This document shows, one piece after another, positions 1 through 8,337 of a DNA stretch of 64,000 nucleotides (within the stretch, counting starts at the first letter, position 1; each line of letters starts with the position of its first letter). The position numbers and the translations under genes are program-made. The stretch is from Paraburkholderia sp. BL10I2N1 (GTDB lineage: Bacteria; Pseudomonadota; Gammaproteobacteria; Burkholderiales; Burkholderiaceae): positions 1,860,001 to 1,924,000 of the forward strand of contig NZ_SNWA01000002.1 in assembly GCF_004361815.1 (NCBI RefSeq), read 5' to 3'. The notes beneath the pieces are model-generated. The model ran no database searches, had not been told where the DNA came from, and was given only the letters and a program-made list of their open reading frames with translations.

Positions 1-284
1 GGGCATTTCGTCATGTAGCACAGATCGCACAGATAACACTGGTCGACGACCTTGCCGAATTGTCGTTTATCGACATCGTGCGCTTCGCCGCTATCGGTTT
101 CATCGACGAGATCGAACAACGCCGGAAACGCGCCGCACAGCGACACGCAACGCCGGCATCCGGCACAGATATCGAACACGCGCGCCAACTCCGTGTCGAG
201 CGAGTTCTGATCGTAAAACCCGTCCGAGAGCCAGTCGAGCGGGTGACGGGTGGGCGCCTCGAGACTGCCTTCCTTGTGGGGCAT
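1..284 (-). CDS. (Fe-S)-binding electron-transfer protein, 3' part outside window
   Basis: The minus-strand frame starts with ATG at 284 and stays open to base 1, so the C-terminal part lies outside. Two cysteine clusters are visible: CAGCRRCVSLC near residues 40-50 and CYLCDLCYMTKC near residues 80-92. Both are the CxxCxxCxxxC pattern that binds [4Fe-4S] clusters in GlpC/heterodisulfide-reductase-like proteins. It lies downstream of and in the same direction as rubrerythrin, so a shared role in peroxide or oxygen-stress electron transfer is likely (inference). The frame is not shared with any longer competing ORF. The exact family cannot be fixed from the N-terminal 94 residues. Confidence 0.75.
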   Translation of the reverse strand, partial: MPHKEGSLEAPTRHPLDWLSDGFYDQNSLDTELARVFDICAGCRRCVSLCGAFPALFDLVDETDSGEAHDVDKRQFGKVVDQCYLCDLCYMTKC

Positions 285-341
285 GGCATCAGGCTCCTGT
301 GCGAAGACGATGCAGTGGGTCGAAGTTCAGACGAACAAATG

Positions 342-366
342 CTGCACCGCGCAGCACGCGGTGCAG
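342..366. other. Perfect 10-bp hairpin between rubrerythrin and Fe-S gene
   Basis: CTGCACCGCG and CGCGGTGCAG flank a 5-nt loop. There is no T run on either side. It could attenuate or process the transcript running from rubrerythrin into the Fe-S gene, or be a protein-binding site. Confidence 0.5.
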
Positions 367-497
367 CCACTCGATGGGCGCAGCCGGCAAATGAAAGCCG
401 CAGGCAGTACGGCCTGCCAGCCTCAGCGCGTGGACGACGCCAACGCGCCCCCGACCCGGTCAACGCGAGTCGTCTTTTACCGCCCCACCGTGACGCG

Positions 498-920
498 CTA
501 GTCGGAGAGTACTTCGAGCGCCTTCGTATAGCGGTTGGCGTGGCTGCGCTCGGCTTTCGCCAGCGTTTCGAACCAGTTCGCGATTTCGTCGAAGCCTTCT
601 TCGCGCGCCGCTTTCGCCATACCCGGGTACATGTCCGTGTATTCGTGCGTTTCGCCAGCGATCGCCGCCTGCAGATTCAGACGCGACGAGCCGATCGGCA
701 AGCCAGTAGCGGGATCGCCGACCGCTTCCAGATATTCGAGGTGACCGTGTGCGTGACCGGTTTCCCCTTCCGCCGTTGAGCGGAACAGCGCGGCGACGTC
801 GTTCTGTCCCTCCACGTCCGCCTTCGCAGCAAAGTATAGATAGCGGCGGTTCGCCTGGGATTCGCCGGCAAACGCGAACTTCAGATTCTCTTCGGTCTTC
901 GAACCTTTCAGTTGTGACAT
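498..920 (-). CDS. Rubrerythrin (erythrin form without rubredoxin domain)
   Basis: A 140-residue ferritin-like four-helix protein. Di-iron ligands are visible as Glu in the first helix ([11 protein letters not shown]), ExxH in the second (EGETGHAH), Glu in AIAGETHEY and ExxH in the last helix ([10 protein letters not shown]). The protein stops straight after the fourth helix, so the C-terminal rubredoxin domain of classical rubrerythrin is missing. The start at 920 is chosen because GGAGGTTCAG directly precedes the ATG; an in-frame upstream ATG has no such site. The expected role is reduction of hydrogen peroxide in the cytoplasm. The neighbouring Fe-S protein is a candidate electron donor (inference). 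Confidence 0.9.
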   Translation of the reverse strand: MSQLKGSKTEENLKFAFAGESQANRRYLYFAAKADVEGQNDVAALFRSTAEGETGHAHGHLEYLEAVGDPATGLPIGSSRLNLQAAIAGETHEYTDMYPGMAKAAREEGFDEIANWFETLAKAERSHANRYTKALEVLSD

Positions 921-1266
921 CTGAACCTCCATCCAGCCTGGATTGTGGGCGCGCGAATGGACGAGCAATCGTCTCTGTGAGCGCACGGCAGCACGCGCGC
1001 GTCTGAACCGTGCCTTCTTAATCTAGAAGCTGTGGAACCTGTTCCCCAATTGTGTTTTTCAATGCCTTCGATAGTCGATTGTGTGCTTTTTGCCGCGCTT
1101 GTGGTGAATTTCCGGGCGGGTTCTACAAATTGTTGTGCTGCAGCACGGCGGCGCTACTGCGCAATCCGTTACATCTGTCGTGCCGAAGTTTCGGGAACGT
1201 CTTGCATAAGCAATGCTCCGACATAGACTAGTTAGGCCTTTCTGTTTTTTTTTGCCGGAGCCGGTT
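921..1266. other. Gene-free stretch, divergent promoter region
   Basis: This region lies between the divergent rubrerythrin and 1267 genes. No coding sequence with convincing codon structure was seen. It should hold both promoters. No repeat or clear operator was recognised. Confidence 0.5.
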
Positions 1267-1626
1267 ATGCGTCTCACCATTTTGATTAACGGGTCCGATC
1301 CCACCGTGAATCATGACTACGCTGTGCTATGGCTTGATATCGATCAGCATCGGTGGTCGAGAGAATCACACCAGGGGATCGACATTCCACCATGGGGCGA
1401 ATTGCGCGACGTCGATGGCGTCACGATGCTCTGCGCGCCCAGCACGGATGCGCCGCTTTGTACGCTGCGCGGTTTGCATGTCGACCGGAAACAGCGTGTA
1501 AGCGCGGCGCAGGGATCGGCAGCGTGGTCCTCGCCCAAAGCTCGCGCACCGACGAACGGATACTGGCGGCTGCAGGCTGTCGACAGACAACCCGTGCACG
1601 CCGAGCATGGCGTCTTCGATGGCTGA
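1267..1626 (+). CDS. Small conserved hypothetical protein (DUF3564-like)
   Basis: A 119-residue soluble protein beginning MRLTILINGSDP, with no signal peptide or membrane segment. The sequence style (TLCAP, LRGLHV, early ILINGSD) resembles DUF3564, a family I know only from Burkholderia and relatives; this is recognition from memory. The ATG at 1267 has GGAG seven bases upstream and is preferred over an in-frame ATG at 1213. It is a single gene followed by a strong terminator. Function unknown. Confidence 0.6.
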   Translation: MRLTILINGSDPTVNHDYAVLWLDIDQHRWSRESHQGIDIPPWGELRDVDGVTMLCAPSTDAPLCTLRGLHVDRKQRVSAAQGSAAWSSPKARAPTNGYWRLQAVDRQPVHAEHGVFDG

Positions 1627-1646
1627 GTTGCCGCGCTTTTTTGCGG

Positions 1647-1678
1647 GGCGTGCCTGGTTTCGTCGGCACGCCCTTTTT
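1647..1678 (+). terminator. Rho-independent terminator after the DUF3564-like gene
   Basis: The stem GGCGTGCC/GGCACGCC with a 10-nt loop is followed by CTTTTT. Confidence 0.8.
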
Positions 1679-1691
1679 GCGTGTGGAGGAA

Positions 1692-2048
1692 TCAGCGGCT
1701 CGCGCCGTCGAACGGTGTCGGATGCAGCGCGTCGAGGTCGATACCGTCCAGATAGCGCACGTTGATCGCAGCGGTTTTCGTTCCATCCGGCGCCGTACCG
1801 AAAGCAAAAGCTTCGACTCCGCATACCGTACAGAAGCGATGCCGAATCGCATACTTGTTGAACAGATATTCACGGGTCGCGTTTTCGGCCGCCGCCAGGC
1901 TGAACCTGCTGGCCGGCGCGAATGCCCAGATCAAGCCGCGTTTCGTGCAGATGGAACAGTTGCAGACGATCGCCTGGTCGAGATCGACGTCGACTGCAAA
2001 GCGCACTGCCCCGCAGTGGCATCCACCTTCGTAGTGTTGTTCAGCCAT
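1692..2048 (-). CDS. GFA/CENP-V family zinc protein
   Basis: A 118-residue protein of the glutathione-dependent formaldehyde-activating (GFA) fold. GGCHCGAVRF and CNCSICTKRG near the N-terminus and FCTVCGVEAF in the middle give the CxC, CxxC and CxxC zinc-ligand pattern. The start at 2048 (MAEQHYEGGC) has a GGAG upstream and matches where family proteins begin; longer in-frame starts give unusual N-termini. Members of this fold are often annotated as S-(hydroxymethyl)glutathione synthase, but for most, including this one, the substrate is unknown. It converges with the 1267 gene across the terminator at 1647. Confidence 0.85.
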   Translation of the reverse strand: MAEQHYEGGCHCGAVRFAVDVDLDQAIVCNCSICTKRGLIWAFAPASRFSLAAAENATREYLFNKYAIRHRFCTVCGVEAFAFGTAPDGTKTAAINVRYLDGIDLDALHPTPFDGASR

Positions 2049-2349
2049 TTCGTCTCCACTTCTGTCGGGAATCGCGCTCGCCATTGCGGCAAGGCGCAGC
2101 GTTTTGTGAGTCATCATTCTTGCACGTCTGTTCGGGTGCGCGAAGGCACTTAAGTCGCTTTTAAGCTTGCGCGCCTAAATTGGTCACTCCACGTATTCGG
2201 GTCGCTGCAAGGCGGCCCTTTTTTTGTCCCGCCTGTTTTTCTCGTCTCCCCGGCTGTTTCCTTATCTGTTTCGTATGCCGATGTAACGGTCAGCGTTCGA
2301 CGCGACGGACGACGCTATACTTGCGCCCCGTTCATCGATCGCTCCGCAT
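2049..2349. other. Gene-free stretch containing an orphan terminator
   Basis: This divergent intergenic region lies between the GFA gene and the nuclease. It holds the intrinsic terminator at 2199-2225 but no plus-strand ORF upstream of it, which allows for a short non-coding transcript (inference). Confidence 0.4.
2199..2225 (+). terminator. Orphan intrinsic terminator
   Basis: GGGTCGC and GCGGCCC pair around a 6-nt loop with one G-T pair, followed by seven T. There is no recognisable plus-strand gene directly upstream. Confidence 0.55.
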
Positions 2350-3102
2350 ATGAAGAAGGTGTTTGCCTGTCTGTTGATCGCAGTCGCCGGCCACGCTATG
2401 GCTGCCGCGCCCTCCTGCACCGGGTTCGTTCCCAACGATCAGTTCCCCGTGCTGACCAATCCACGGATGACGCCGAAAACGCGCGTGCTTTGCTACGCCG
2501 ATTTCGCGGTGCTTCATTCCGGTATTACGCACGGGCCGCTGTGGTCGGCGGAACATCTGACGCGTGATCACATCGAAGCCGCGAAAGACATGGTGCGCAC
2601 CAACAAATTCTTCGAAGACTCGCGCCTGCCGGACGGCGAAGGCGCGACGCTCGCCGACTACAAGCGCAGCGGCTTCGATCGCGGTCACATGAGTCCGGCG
2701 GGCAATCGCTGGAATGAGGAAGCGATGGCGGAGTCCTTCTCGCTCGCGAACATCGTGCCGCAAAATCGCGAGAACAATCAGCGCCTGTGGTCGCGCATCG
2801 AGACGGCCGTGCGCCGACTCACGACAAGGTACGACGATACCTATGTCATCACGGGGCCGATGTTCAGCGGGCAGCAGTTGCAGACCATCGGTCCGACCCG
2901 GGTGTTCGTGCCAACGCAGCTGTTCAAGGTCGTCTACATCCGATCGAAACAGATGGCATTCGCAATCGTGGTCGATAATGTCGCGACGAATCGCTATGAC
3001 ATGCACTCGATTCACGAAGTCGAATCAATGAGCGGCATTCGCTTTCCGGGCATTCCGGAAAATCTGAAGGACCAGAAACCTGGAGGGCTAAAAGGTGTTT
3101 AA
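2350..3102 (+). CDS. Secreted DNA/RNA non-specific endonuclease (NUC1 family)
   Basis: A 250-residue protein with a signal peptide (positively charged MKK, hydrophobic stretch, cleavage near AMAAA at residues 16-20). The active-site signature DRGHM is at residues 110-114, with His113 as general base, followed by Asn residues of the NUC1 metal site (SLANIVPQNRENNQRLW). It should cut double- and single-stranded nucleic acid in the periplasm or outside the cell, for nutrient scavenging or defence. Its stop overlaps the next small gene by 8 bases, so the two are probably co-translated. Confidence 0.88.
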   Translation: MKKVFACLLIAVAGHAMAAAPSCTGFVPNDQFPVLTNPRMTPKTRVLCYADFAVLHSGITHGPLWSAEHLTRDHIEAAKDMVRTNKFFEDSRLPDGEGATLADYKRSGFDRGHMSPAGNRWNEEAMAESFSLANIVPQNRENNQRLWSRIETAVRRLTTRYDDTYVITGPMFSGQQLQTIGPTRVFVPTQLFKVVYIRSKQMAFAIVVDNVATNRYDMHSIHEVESMSGIRFPGIPENLKDQKPGGLKGV

Positions 3103-3355
3103 GGCTTACTCGAACAATGACGATGTCCTCAACATCCAGGGCGACGCCCTCACGGTAACGAACGGTGCGACACGCGTTGTCGTCGCGGGCACGCTGGAAC
3201 TCACGAAAGACAAACGCGGCCTGCAGGCGGCGCTCGCGCTGAAGCAGGCGCTGGATAGCGTCGTCGAGGCCTTGCAGGCCGAAGGCAAACTACCCGACAG
3301 GATCAGGGATGAACCGGACGCGAAACCAGGTGTCATCGACAATCCGTTCAGTTAG
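3095..3355 (+). CDS. Small hypothetical protein coupled to the nuclease
   Basis: An 86-residue soluble protein starting with GTG at 3095, inside the end of the nuclease gene, with TGGAGG about 8 bases upstream. It has no signal peptide. The central part (TLELTKDKRGLQAALALKQALDSVVEAL) should form a helix and the first half looks like beta strands. No family recognised. The tight overlap suggests a linked function. An inhibitor of nuclease that fails to be exported is possible, but nothing in the sequence proves it. A terminator follows. Confidence 0.7.
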   Translation: MFKAYSNNDDVLNIQGDALTVTNGATRVVVAGTLELTKDKRGLQAALALKQALDSVVEALQAEGKLPDRIRDEPDAKPGVIDNPFS

Positions 3356-3396
3356 TGTTTGCGGCGCACTCGCGCTTTCTTGATGCAAGCCTGGAG

Positions 3397-3433
3397 AGAC
3401 CCGCCGGTTTAATCACCGCGGGTCTTTTCTTTT
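3397..3433 (+). terminator. Rho-independent terminator after the nuclease operon
   Basis: AGACCCGC and GCGGGTCT pair across a 13-nt loop, followed by TTTCTTTT. Confidence 0.8.
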
Positions 3434-3554
3434 AACTGAATGCGTTTGGCCGCCGTTACGTTTTGTCACCAGAACCGCGTCAACTGGCGTCATCGCCGCC
3501 GCGTTAAACCGGCAGCGCTGAACATTCTCAGCCGCGAACCCACGGAGTCAAACA

Positions 3555-3899
3555 ATGAAGATGATTTTCGCCGCACTCGCTTCCACTCTGCTCGTTTCGA
3601 CGGCATTCGCCCAGACTGCCGCGCCCGCTTCGGCGCCCGCGGCTGCAGAGGCGCAACTGAAGGCTTCGAAGTCCACCAGTTTGAATGCTGACGCATCGAA
3701 GAAGACCGACGCCACCGCAGACAAGACCGCGGCCGATACTCCCGCGACGAAGCCCGCAGCCGGCGCGAAGAAGCACGTGAAGGTCGCGCACAAGAAACAC
3801 GCTGCTGAGCCCAAAGTCTCTCAGGAGAAGGCGGGAACGTCAAAAGAAGCCAACGCTACGCAGGCTAACACCAAGGCCGATACGACTAAAACGCAATAA
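3555..3899 (+). CDS. Exported Ala/Lys/Thr-rich low-complexity protein
   Basis: A 114-residue protein with a clear signal peptide (MKMIFAALASTLLVSTAFA, cleavage before QTAAP). The mature part is almost entirely Ala, Lys, Thr, Ser and Asp, with a basic AGAKKHVKVAHKKHAAEP segment, and should be disordered. It resembles the many small periplasmic lysine-rich proteins of Burkholderia and, loosely, acid-shock proteins. No catalytic motif. It is a single gene closed by a strong terminator. Function unknown. Confidence 0.7.
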   Translation: MKMIFAALASTLLVSTAFAQTAAPASAPAAAEAQLKASKSTSLNADASKKTDATADKTAADTPATKPAAGAKKHVKVAHKKHAAEPKVSQEKAGTSKEANATQANTKADTTKTQ

Positions 3900-3956
3900 C
3901 GTCATCGGTCAGGCGTCTTCCGGCGCGCCGAATATAACCGGAAGAGGCCATTCAAG

Positions 3957-3982
3957 GGCGAGTCGCGAGACTCGCCTTTTTT
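3957..3982 (+). terminator. Rho-independent terminator
   Basis: GGCGAGTC-GCGA-GACTCGCC followed by six T. Confidence 0.85.
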
Positions 3983-4022
3983 CTGTCCGCAAGAATCGTC
4001 CTGCGGGTGGCTTGTCCGCCCA

Positions 4023-4747
4023 CTATGCGTCCGCTTGCGGCTCGGCCAGCATCGCGAGTCTTTCCGCGTCGACGATCTCGATCTCTCCGTAACGCAGCTT
4101 TAGGGCGCCGCGCATTTCGAACTGACGCAGCACCTGATTGGTGGTTTGCCGCGATAGGGCCACCATCATCGCCAGATCTTCCTGCAGTACCCTGAGCACA
4201 CTCCGCATCGCACGTGGCTCGCCAAAGTCGCGCGCCATCATCAGCAAGCGCCGGGCGATGCGTTGCGCAGCAGGGAGCAGCGCTGCGTCTTCGATCGCTT
4301 CAAAAGCGAGCCGCAGCTTGTGCGTCAGAAGCAGACCGAACGCATGCCAGTAGTCCGGTCGTCGCTCGAGCAACGCGACAAGCGCGACACGCGGCACATG
4401 GAACAGCATCGAATCGCGTTCTGCCCAGGCATCGTGGGTCCGCTCCCTGCCGTCGAACAGCGCGATCTCACCGAACCAGTTGACCGGCTCGATGACGGCG
4501 AGCAGCGCTTCCTTGCCGCTGAAACTCGCAGCGCTGATGCGTATCGAGCCCTCAAGCATGCAATAGAGGCCATCATCGGCGTCTCCCCGCATGAAGAGCC
4601 GGGTCCCGCCAGGCAGTGGCTGTACGCGTCCCAAAGCGACAAGCTGTGCTCGCAGATCTTCCCCGCATGCGGCAGCACGTCGATCAACGCGGCGTACCTG
4701 TCTGTGGGAAGATCAGCAAGTCGACTGGAAGAAAGACTCGAATTCAT
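4023..4747 (-). pseudogene. Crp/Fnr-family regulator with an apparent 1-base frameshift
   Basis: The main frame encodes a cyclic-nucleotide-binding-like domain (LPGGTRLFMRGDADDGLYCMLEGSIRIS, WFGEIALFDGRERTHDAWA) and a winged-helix domain (LAMMVALSRQTTNQVLRQFE). In that frame the only possible start is TTG at 4634, which is short for the family. The missing N-terminus is encoded in another frame from ATG at 4747 (RLADLPTDRYAALIDVLPHAG). The two join at the run of four C at 4661-4664 (G on the coding strand): one extra base there would read LPHAGEDLRAQLVALG. It is either a recent inactivating deletion or a sequencing error. The shorter TTG product might still fold. Confidence 0.75.
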
Positions 4748-4838
4748 ATCGCGACATCCGTGCTGAATTGTCGGCTACCCGATGGTTTGAAATCCTGTTG
4801 CACGCGATTATGGCGAATCGGACCACGGAGCGGCATCC

Positions 4839-5396
4839 ATGAGAACGCTGACGGAACAACTTGGCCAGTACGCGGCCTACCATCGGGACCGGCGCAACAT
4901 CGCGACTCATCTGGTCGGCATTCCGATGATCGTTGCCGCGCTTGCCGTGCTGCTGAGCCGCCCTGCATGGATGGCCGGCGGCCTGCCCTTTGCGCTTTCG
5001 CCCGCGCTGGCGTTGTTCGTCACGGCAACCGTCTACTACCTTGTGCTCGATGTGCCGCTCGGCTTGATGATGTCAATCGTGTCCGCGCTGTGCCTCCTTG
5101 CCGGCCAGTGGCTCGCGGCGCAATCGACACTGACGTGGCTCAGCACGGGCATCGGCCTTTTTCTCGTGGGCTGGGCGTTTCAGTTGGTTGGCCACATCGC
5201 GTATGAGCATCGCAAGCCCGCCTTCGTCGATGACGTGATCGGCCTCGCAATCGGCCCACTGTTCGTGCTTGCCGAAGTGCTGTTCGGCTTCGGCTGGCGG
5301 CCCGCGCTACGCGAGGCGATCGAAGCGCAGGTCGGGCCAACGCGCATCAACGCAGGTAAGGCCGTGGCGCATCAGCATCAACATCAGCGCCATTAG
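4839..5396 (+). CDS. Mpo1-like (DUF962/YGL010w) membrane protein
   Basis: A 185-residue protein with about four hydrophobic segments. Signatures of the Mpo1 family are YHRDRRNIATHLVGIP near residues 14-29 and QLVGHIAYEHRKPAF near residues 115-129, which supply the conserved His residues. Yeast Mpo1 is a 2-hydroxy fatty acid dioxygenase of alpha-oxidation; the bacterial role is unproven. The His-rich tail (HQHQHQRH) is unusual. The stop codon overlaps that of the convergent rarD gene by 4 bases. Confidence 0.82.
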   Translation: MRTLTEQLGQYAAYHRDRRNIATHLVGIPMIVAALAVLLSRPAWMAGGLPFALSPALALFVTATVYYLVLDVPLGLMMSIVSALCLLAGQWLAAQSTLTWLSTGIGLFLVGWAFQLVGHIAYEHRKPAFVDDVIGLAIGPLFVLAEVLFGFGWRPALREAIEAQVGPTRINAGKAVAHQHQHQRH

Positions 5397-6289
5397 CGTG
5401 GCGCGAAGCGCACCAGTCGCACGCTGTGCAGCGCTGTGAGCGCAACCGCGATCCAGATCGGTATGTACGTCGCGAGTTGCTGCGCCGAAAGCGTTTCGCC
5501 AAGCAAGGTCACGGAGACGATCACGAGCAGCACCGGCTCGACATAACCCAGGATGCCGAAGAGCGCTATCGGCAGCAACCGGCTCGCCTTCAGATATGAC
5601 GCGAGCGCCACCGTGCTCAGCGCGCCCAGCCCCGGCAGCAGCAGAAGCCACATATCGTAGCGACCGCTCAGAATCGTAAGCGAGCCGCCTGCTGCGACGA
5701 ATGCGATGGCAGCCGGAAACAGCAACGTGATTTCGAGCGCGAACGCCGTCAGCGAATCCGCCTTGATTTTGCGCCGCAACACGAAGTAGGGCGGGTAGCC
5801 GAGTGAGACGAGCAACGTCGGCCACGAAAATGCGCGCGTCACCCACAATTCGTGGGCGACGCCCAGAGCCGCAAAGCCGACCGCGAGCCATTGCAGCGTG
5901 TCGAGCCGCTCGTGGTAGTAAAAGCGGCCGAGCAGCACCATCGTCAGCGGTAACAGAAAATAGCCCAGCGACACTTCCAGCATTCGCCCATGCAGCGGCG
6001 CCCACAGGAAGACCCATAATTGCGCGCCCAACAGCGCAGCGCTAACGATCATCAAGAATGCGATTTTGGGTTGCGTCGCGGCCCGCGCCGCCAGTTCGCG
6101 CAATTGCGGCAGACGCCCGCGCAGCGTGATCAGCAGCCACGCGCCCGGCAGCGTCCAGATGATGCGCCACGCGAAGATGTCGAGGCCCGTCAGCGGCGCG
6201 AGAAGCTTCACGTAAGCCGATAGCAGCGCAAACAGGGTCGACGCGGCGACGGACAGCGCAATACCGCGTCCCGGTTCATACTGATTCAT
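5393..6289 (-). CDS. rarD: RarD/EamA-family drug-metabolite transporter
   Basis: A 298-residue inner-membrane protein with ten predicted hydrophobic segments. RarD-type features include the first segment GIALSVAASTLFALLSAYVKL, WRIIWTLP and GYFLLPLTMVLLGRFYYHERL. The start MNQYEPGRG at 6289 follows AGGTCA; a longer in-frame ATG at 6358 adds a charged extension not typical of the family. RarD members were named for chloramphenicol resistance and probably export small metabolites. It is a single gene converging on the DUF962 gene. Confidence 0.85.
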   Translation of the reverse strand: MNQYEPGRGIALSVAASTLFALLSAYVKLLAPLTGLDIFAWRIIWTLPGAWLLITLRGRLPQLRELAARAATQPKIAFLMIVSAALLGAQLWVFLWAPLHGRMLEVSLGYFLLPLTMVLLGRFYYHERLDTLQWLAVGFAALGVAHELWVTRAFSWPTLLVSLGYPPYFVLRRKIKADSLTAFALEITLLFPAAIAFVAAGGSLTILSGRYDMWLLLLPGLGALSTVALASYLKASRLLPIALFGILGYVEPVLLVIVSVTLLGETLSAQQLATYIPIWIAVALTALHSVRLVRFAPR

Positions 6290-6724
6290 CGGCTGACCTG
6301 CCGCAACGATAGTCCGGCGACGCGGGAAATGGGGGCGTTTACGTTCGCCGCGCCGCACGTGGACGCGGTTCTGTTCTTTTTCATCGTCTCGATTGTCTCA
6401 GACGGGCGGTCTGGCGAATGACGTGAGGCGCCGCCTCGTGAATGTAAGCCGGCATTCTAGACGGGTTGTCACACAGAAGGTCCACTGTATTTATTTCGTG
6501 CGCATTGGCGATTGATGAACTAGAACGTAACTTCATCGGCTCCGCGAACGCGCCGCGGATCTCTCTCAGAACGTCAACGCACGCGCGGCAAGCGCGGTTC
6601 TTGCTTCAAAACCAGTCTTTTTCGACACAAACGCGGACGCTTTCGTCCACCTTCCTGTGCGCATCGACTCGCGTTGCGCGCCCACCGCACGGCCAGCAGC
6701 CGTCACCTGAAAGAGGACCCCTGC
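6290..6724. other. Gene-free stretch upstream of egtD
   Basis: A divergent promoter region between rarD and egtD. No coding sequence, repeat or obvious terminator was recognised. Confidence 0.5.
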
Positions 6725-7693
6725 ATGACTGAGCCTGCGCTATTGCAAGACGTCTCGCCCGGATTTGCAGCAGATATCCGCGCCGGCCTGACACACTCCC
6801 CGCAGAAGGAACTGCCTTCCAAGTATCTCTATGACGAAGTGGGTTCCGCGCTCTTCGAGGTCATCACCGCTCTGCCTGAATACGGCGTCACGCGCTCGGA
6901 AGAGCGACTGCTGACGCGGCATGCCACTGACATCGTCGCGCAGCTTTCCCGCGATGTGACGGTCGCCGAACTCGGCAGCGGCAGTGGCCGAAAAACGCGC
7001 CGGATTCTGGAAGCACTGTGTAAAAAGCGTCCCACTTCTTACTGCCCGATTGAAATTTCGCGCACCGCGTTGCAACTCTGTCGCCGCGAGCTGGGCGATA
7101 TCGAACGGATTTCGATCGTCGGATATGAACGCGACTATCTCGCCGGGCTTGCGGAAGTCAGCGAAAAGCGGCCGGATGGCGAACAGCTACTGGTGCTGTT
7201 TCTCGGCAGCACGATCGGCAATTTCGCCCGGCTTGCCGCCACGCGCTTTCTGCGCGATATCCGCATGATGCTCAAGCCCGGCGATGCGTTGCTGCTAGGT
7301 ACGGATCTCGACAAGCCCGTGCCGACGCTGATCGCCGCGTATGACGATCCGATCGGTGTCACCGCCGCGTTCAACCTGAACCTGCTCGCGCGGGTCAATC
7401 GCGAACTGGGTGGCGACTTTCCGCTCGATGCGTTCGCGCACGTCGCGCGTTTCAATCCCGAGGCGCGCAGCATCGAGATGCATCTGCGCGCAAAGCGCCG
7501 CGTGAGTGCGCACGTGCGAGCGGCGAAACTGACCGTCACGCTCGAAGAAGGCGAGACGATCTGGACCGAAAGCAGCCATAAATACCGCGCGGAAGAAGTC
7601 GATGCCATCGCGGACGACGCGGGATTCGCGTGCCTGCGTCAGTGGGTCGAGCGTGATTGGGGATTTGCGGAAAGTCTGCTGGTCGCGCGCTGA
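6725..7693 (+). CDS. egtD: L-histidine N(alpha)-methyltransferase EgtD
   Basis: A 322-residue SAM-dependent methyltransferase of the DUF2260/EgtD family. Visible features are KYLYDEVGSALFEVITALPEYGVTRSEERLL near the N-terminus, the SAM loop ELGSGSGRKTRRIL, LFLGSTIGNF and the C-terminal WTESSHKY. The enzyme trimethylates histidine to hercynine, the first step to ergothioneine. The start at 6725 has AGAGGA upstream; an in-frame ATG at 6674 is less well placed. The usual partner EgtB (sulfoxide synthase) is not next to it or anywhere in this window. Confidence 0.9.
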   Translation: MTEPALLQDVSPGFAADIRAGLTHSPQKELPSKYLYDEVGSALFEVITALPEYGVTRSEERLLTRHATDIVAQLSRDVTVAELGSGSGRKTRRILEALCKKRPTSYCPIEISRTALQLCRRELGDIERISIVGYERDYLAGLAEVSEKRPDGEQLLVLFLGSTIGNFARLAATRFLRDIRMMLKPGDALLLGTDLDKPVPTLIAAYDDPIGVTAAFNLNLLARVNRELGGDFPLDAFAHVARFNPEARSIEMHLRAKRRVSAHVRAAKLTVTLEEGETIWTESSHKYRAEEVDAIADDAGFACLRQWVERDWGFAESLLVAR

Positions 7694-7841
7694 CGTCCCC
7701 GCGGCAGGGTTGCGGGCAAAGCGGCCGGTTCTGTTCTGGCCGCTCTCGCCGTGTGTGCTCCGCGCCTGCAAGCAGCAACGCGCGTAACAGGCGGTCCTCC
7801 GCTGTCCGCGAAGGCGTGTGCCATCAAACGGGCGCGTCGTT

Positions 7842-8138
7842 TCAGTGCTGTTCGAAGCGCTCGTAGCGCTTGTCGGTGAACCGCTCTTCGCCGGTGACTT
7901 CCGTCACGCGCGCCGCAGGCGGCCCGTGGCGCAGCCAGGACAGCATCCTGTCCACCTGATTGGCGGGCCCTTGCAACAGGGCTTCGACTGAGCCGTCGTC
8001 GAGGTTCGCTACCCATCCCTTGATGCCGAACGCGTGCGCCTGGCGCACGGTCGCATGACGGAAGCCGACGCCCTGTACGTGACCCCGCACGCGCACGTAA
8101 TACGTTTCGATTCGCGAATCCAGATCCGGGCCGGTCAT
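7842..8138 (-). CDS. acyP: Acylphosphatase
   Basis: A 98-residue protein of normal family length. The phosphate-binding loop GHVQGVGFR (catalytic Arg) lies near residues 19-27 and the catalytic Asn is in GWVANLDDGSVEALLQG near residues 41-57. It hydrolyses acyl phosphates in the cytoplasm. The start at 8138 is supported by GGAG upstream. It is a single gene, convergent with egtD and divergent from hpnA. Confidence 0.93.
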   Translation of the reverse strand: MTGPDLDSRIETYYVRVRGHVQGVGFRHATVRQAHAFGIKGWVANLDDGSVEALLQGPANQVDRMLSWLRHGPPAARVTEVTGEERFTDKRYERFEQH

Positions 8139-8337
8139 GCGGACATCTCCTGACTATCTTTTCAACCCGGCATTTTAGTCGCGTCGTGGCGATGCTGCTG
8201 CCCGCGTCGAACGTCTTCGCGGACTGTCAGCTCCGGTGACCATCTGACGCGCGCCACGTACAATCCGACGACGATCAACCAGCGCTGCCCGCAACCGCGC
8301 AGCGCCCTCACACGCCAGACAGGGAAGTCAGAAAAGA

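Noticed and set aside
60..779. A 239-codon plus-strand frame across the Fe-S and rubrerythrin genes
   Set aside because: It covers two genes with clear metal-binding motifs on the other strand.
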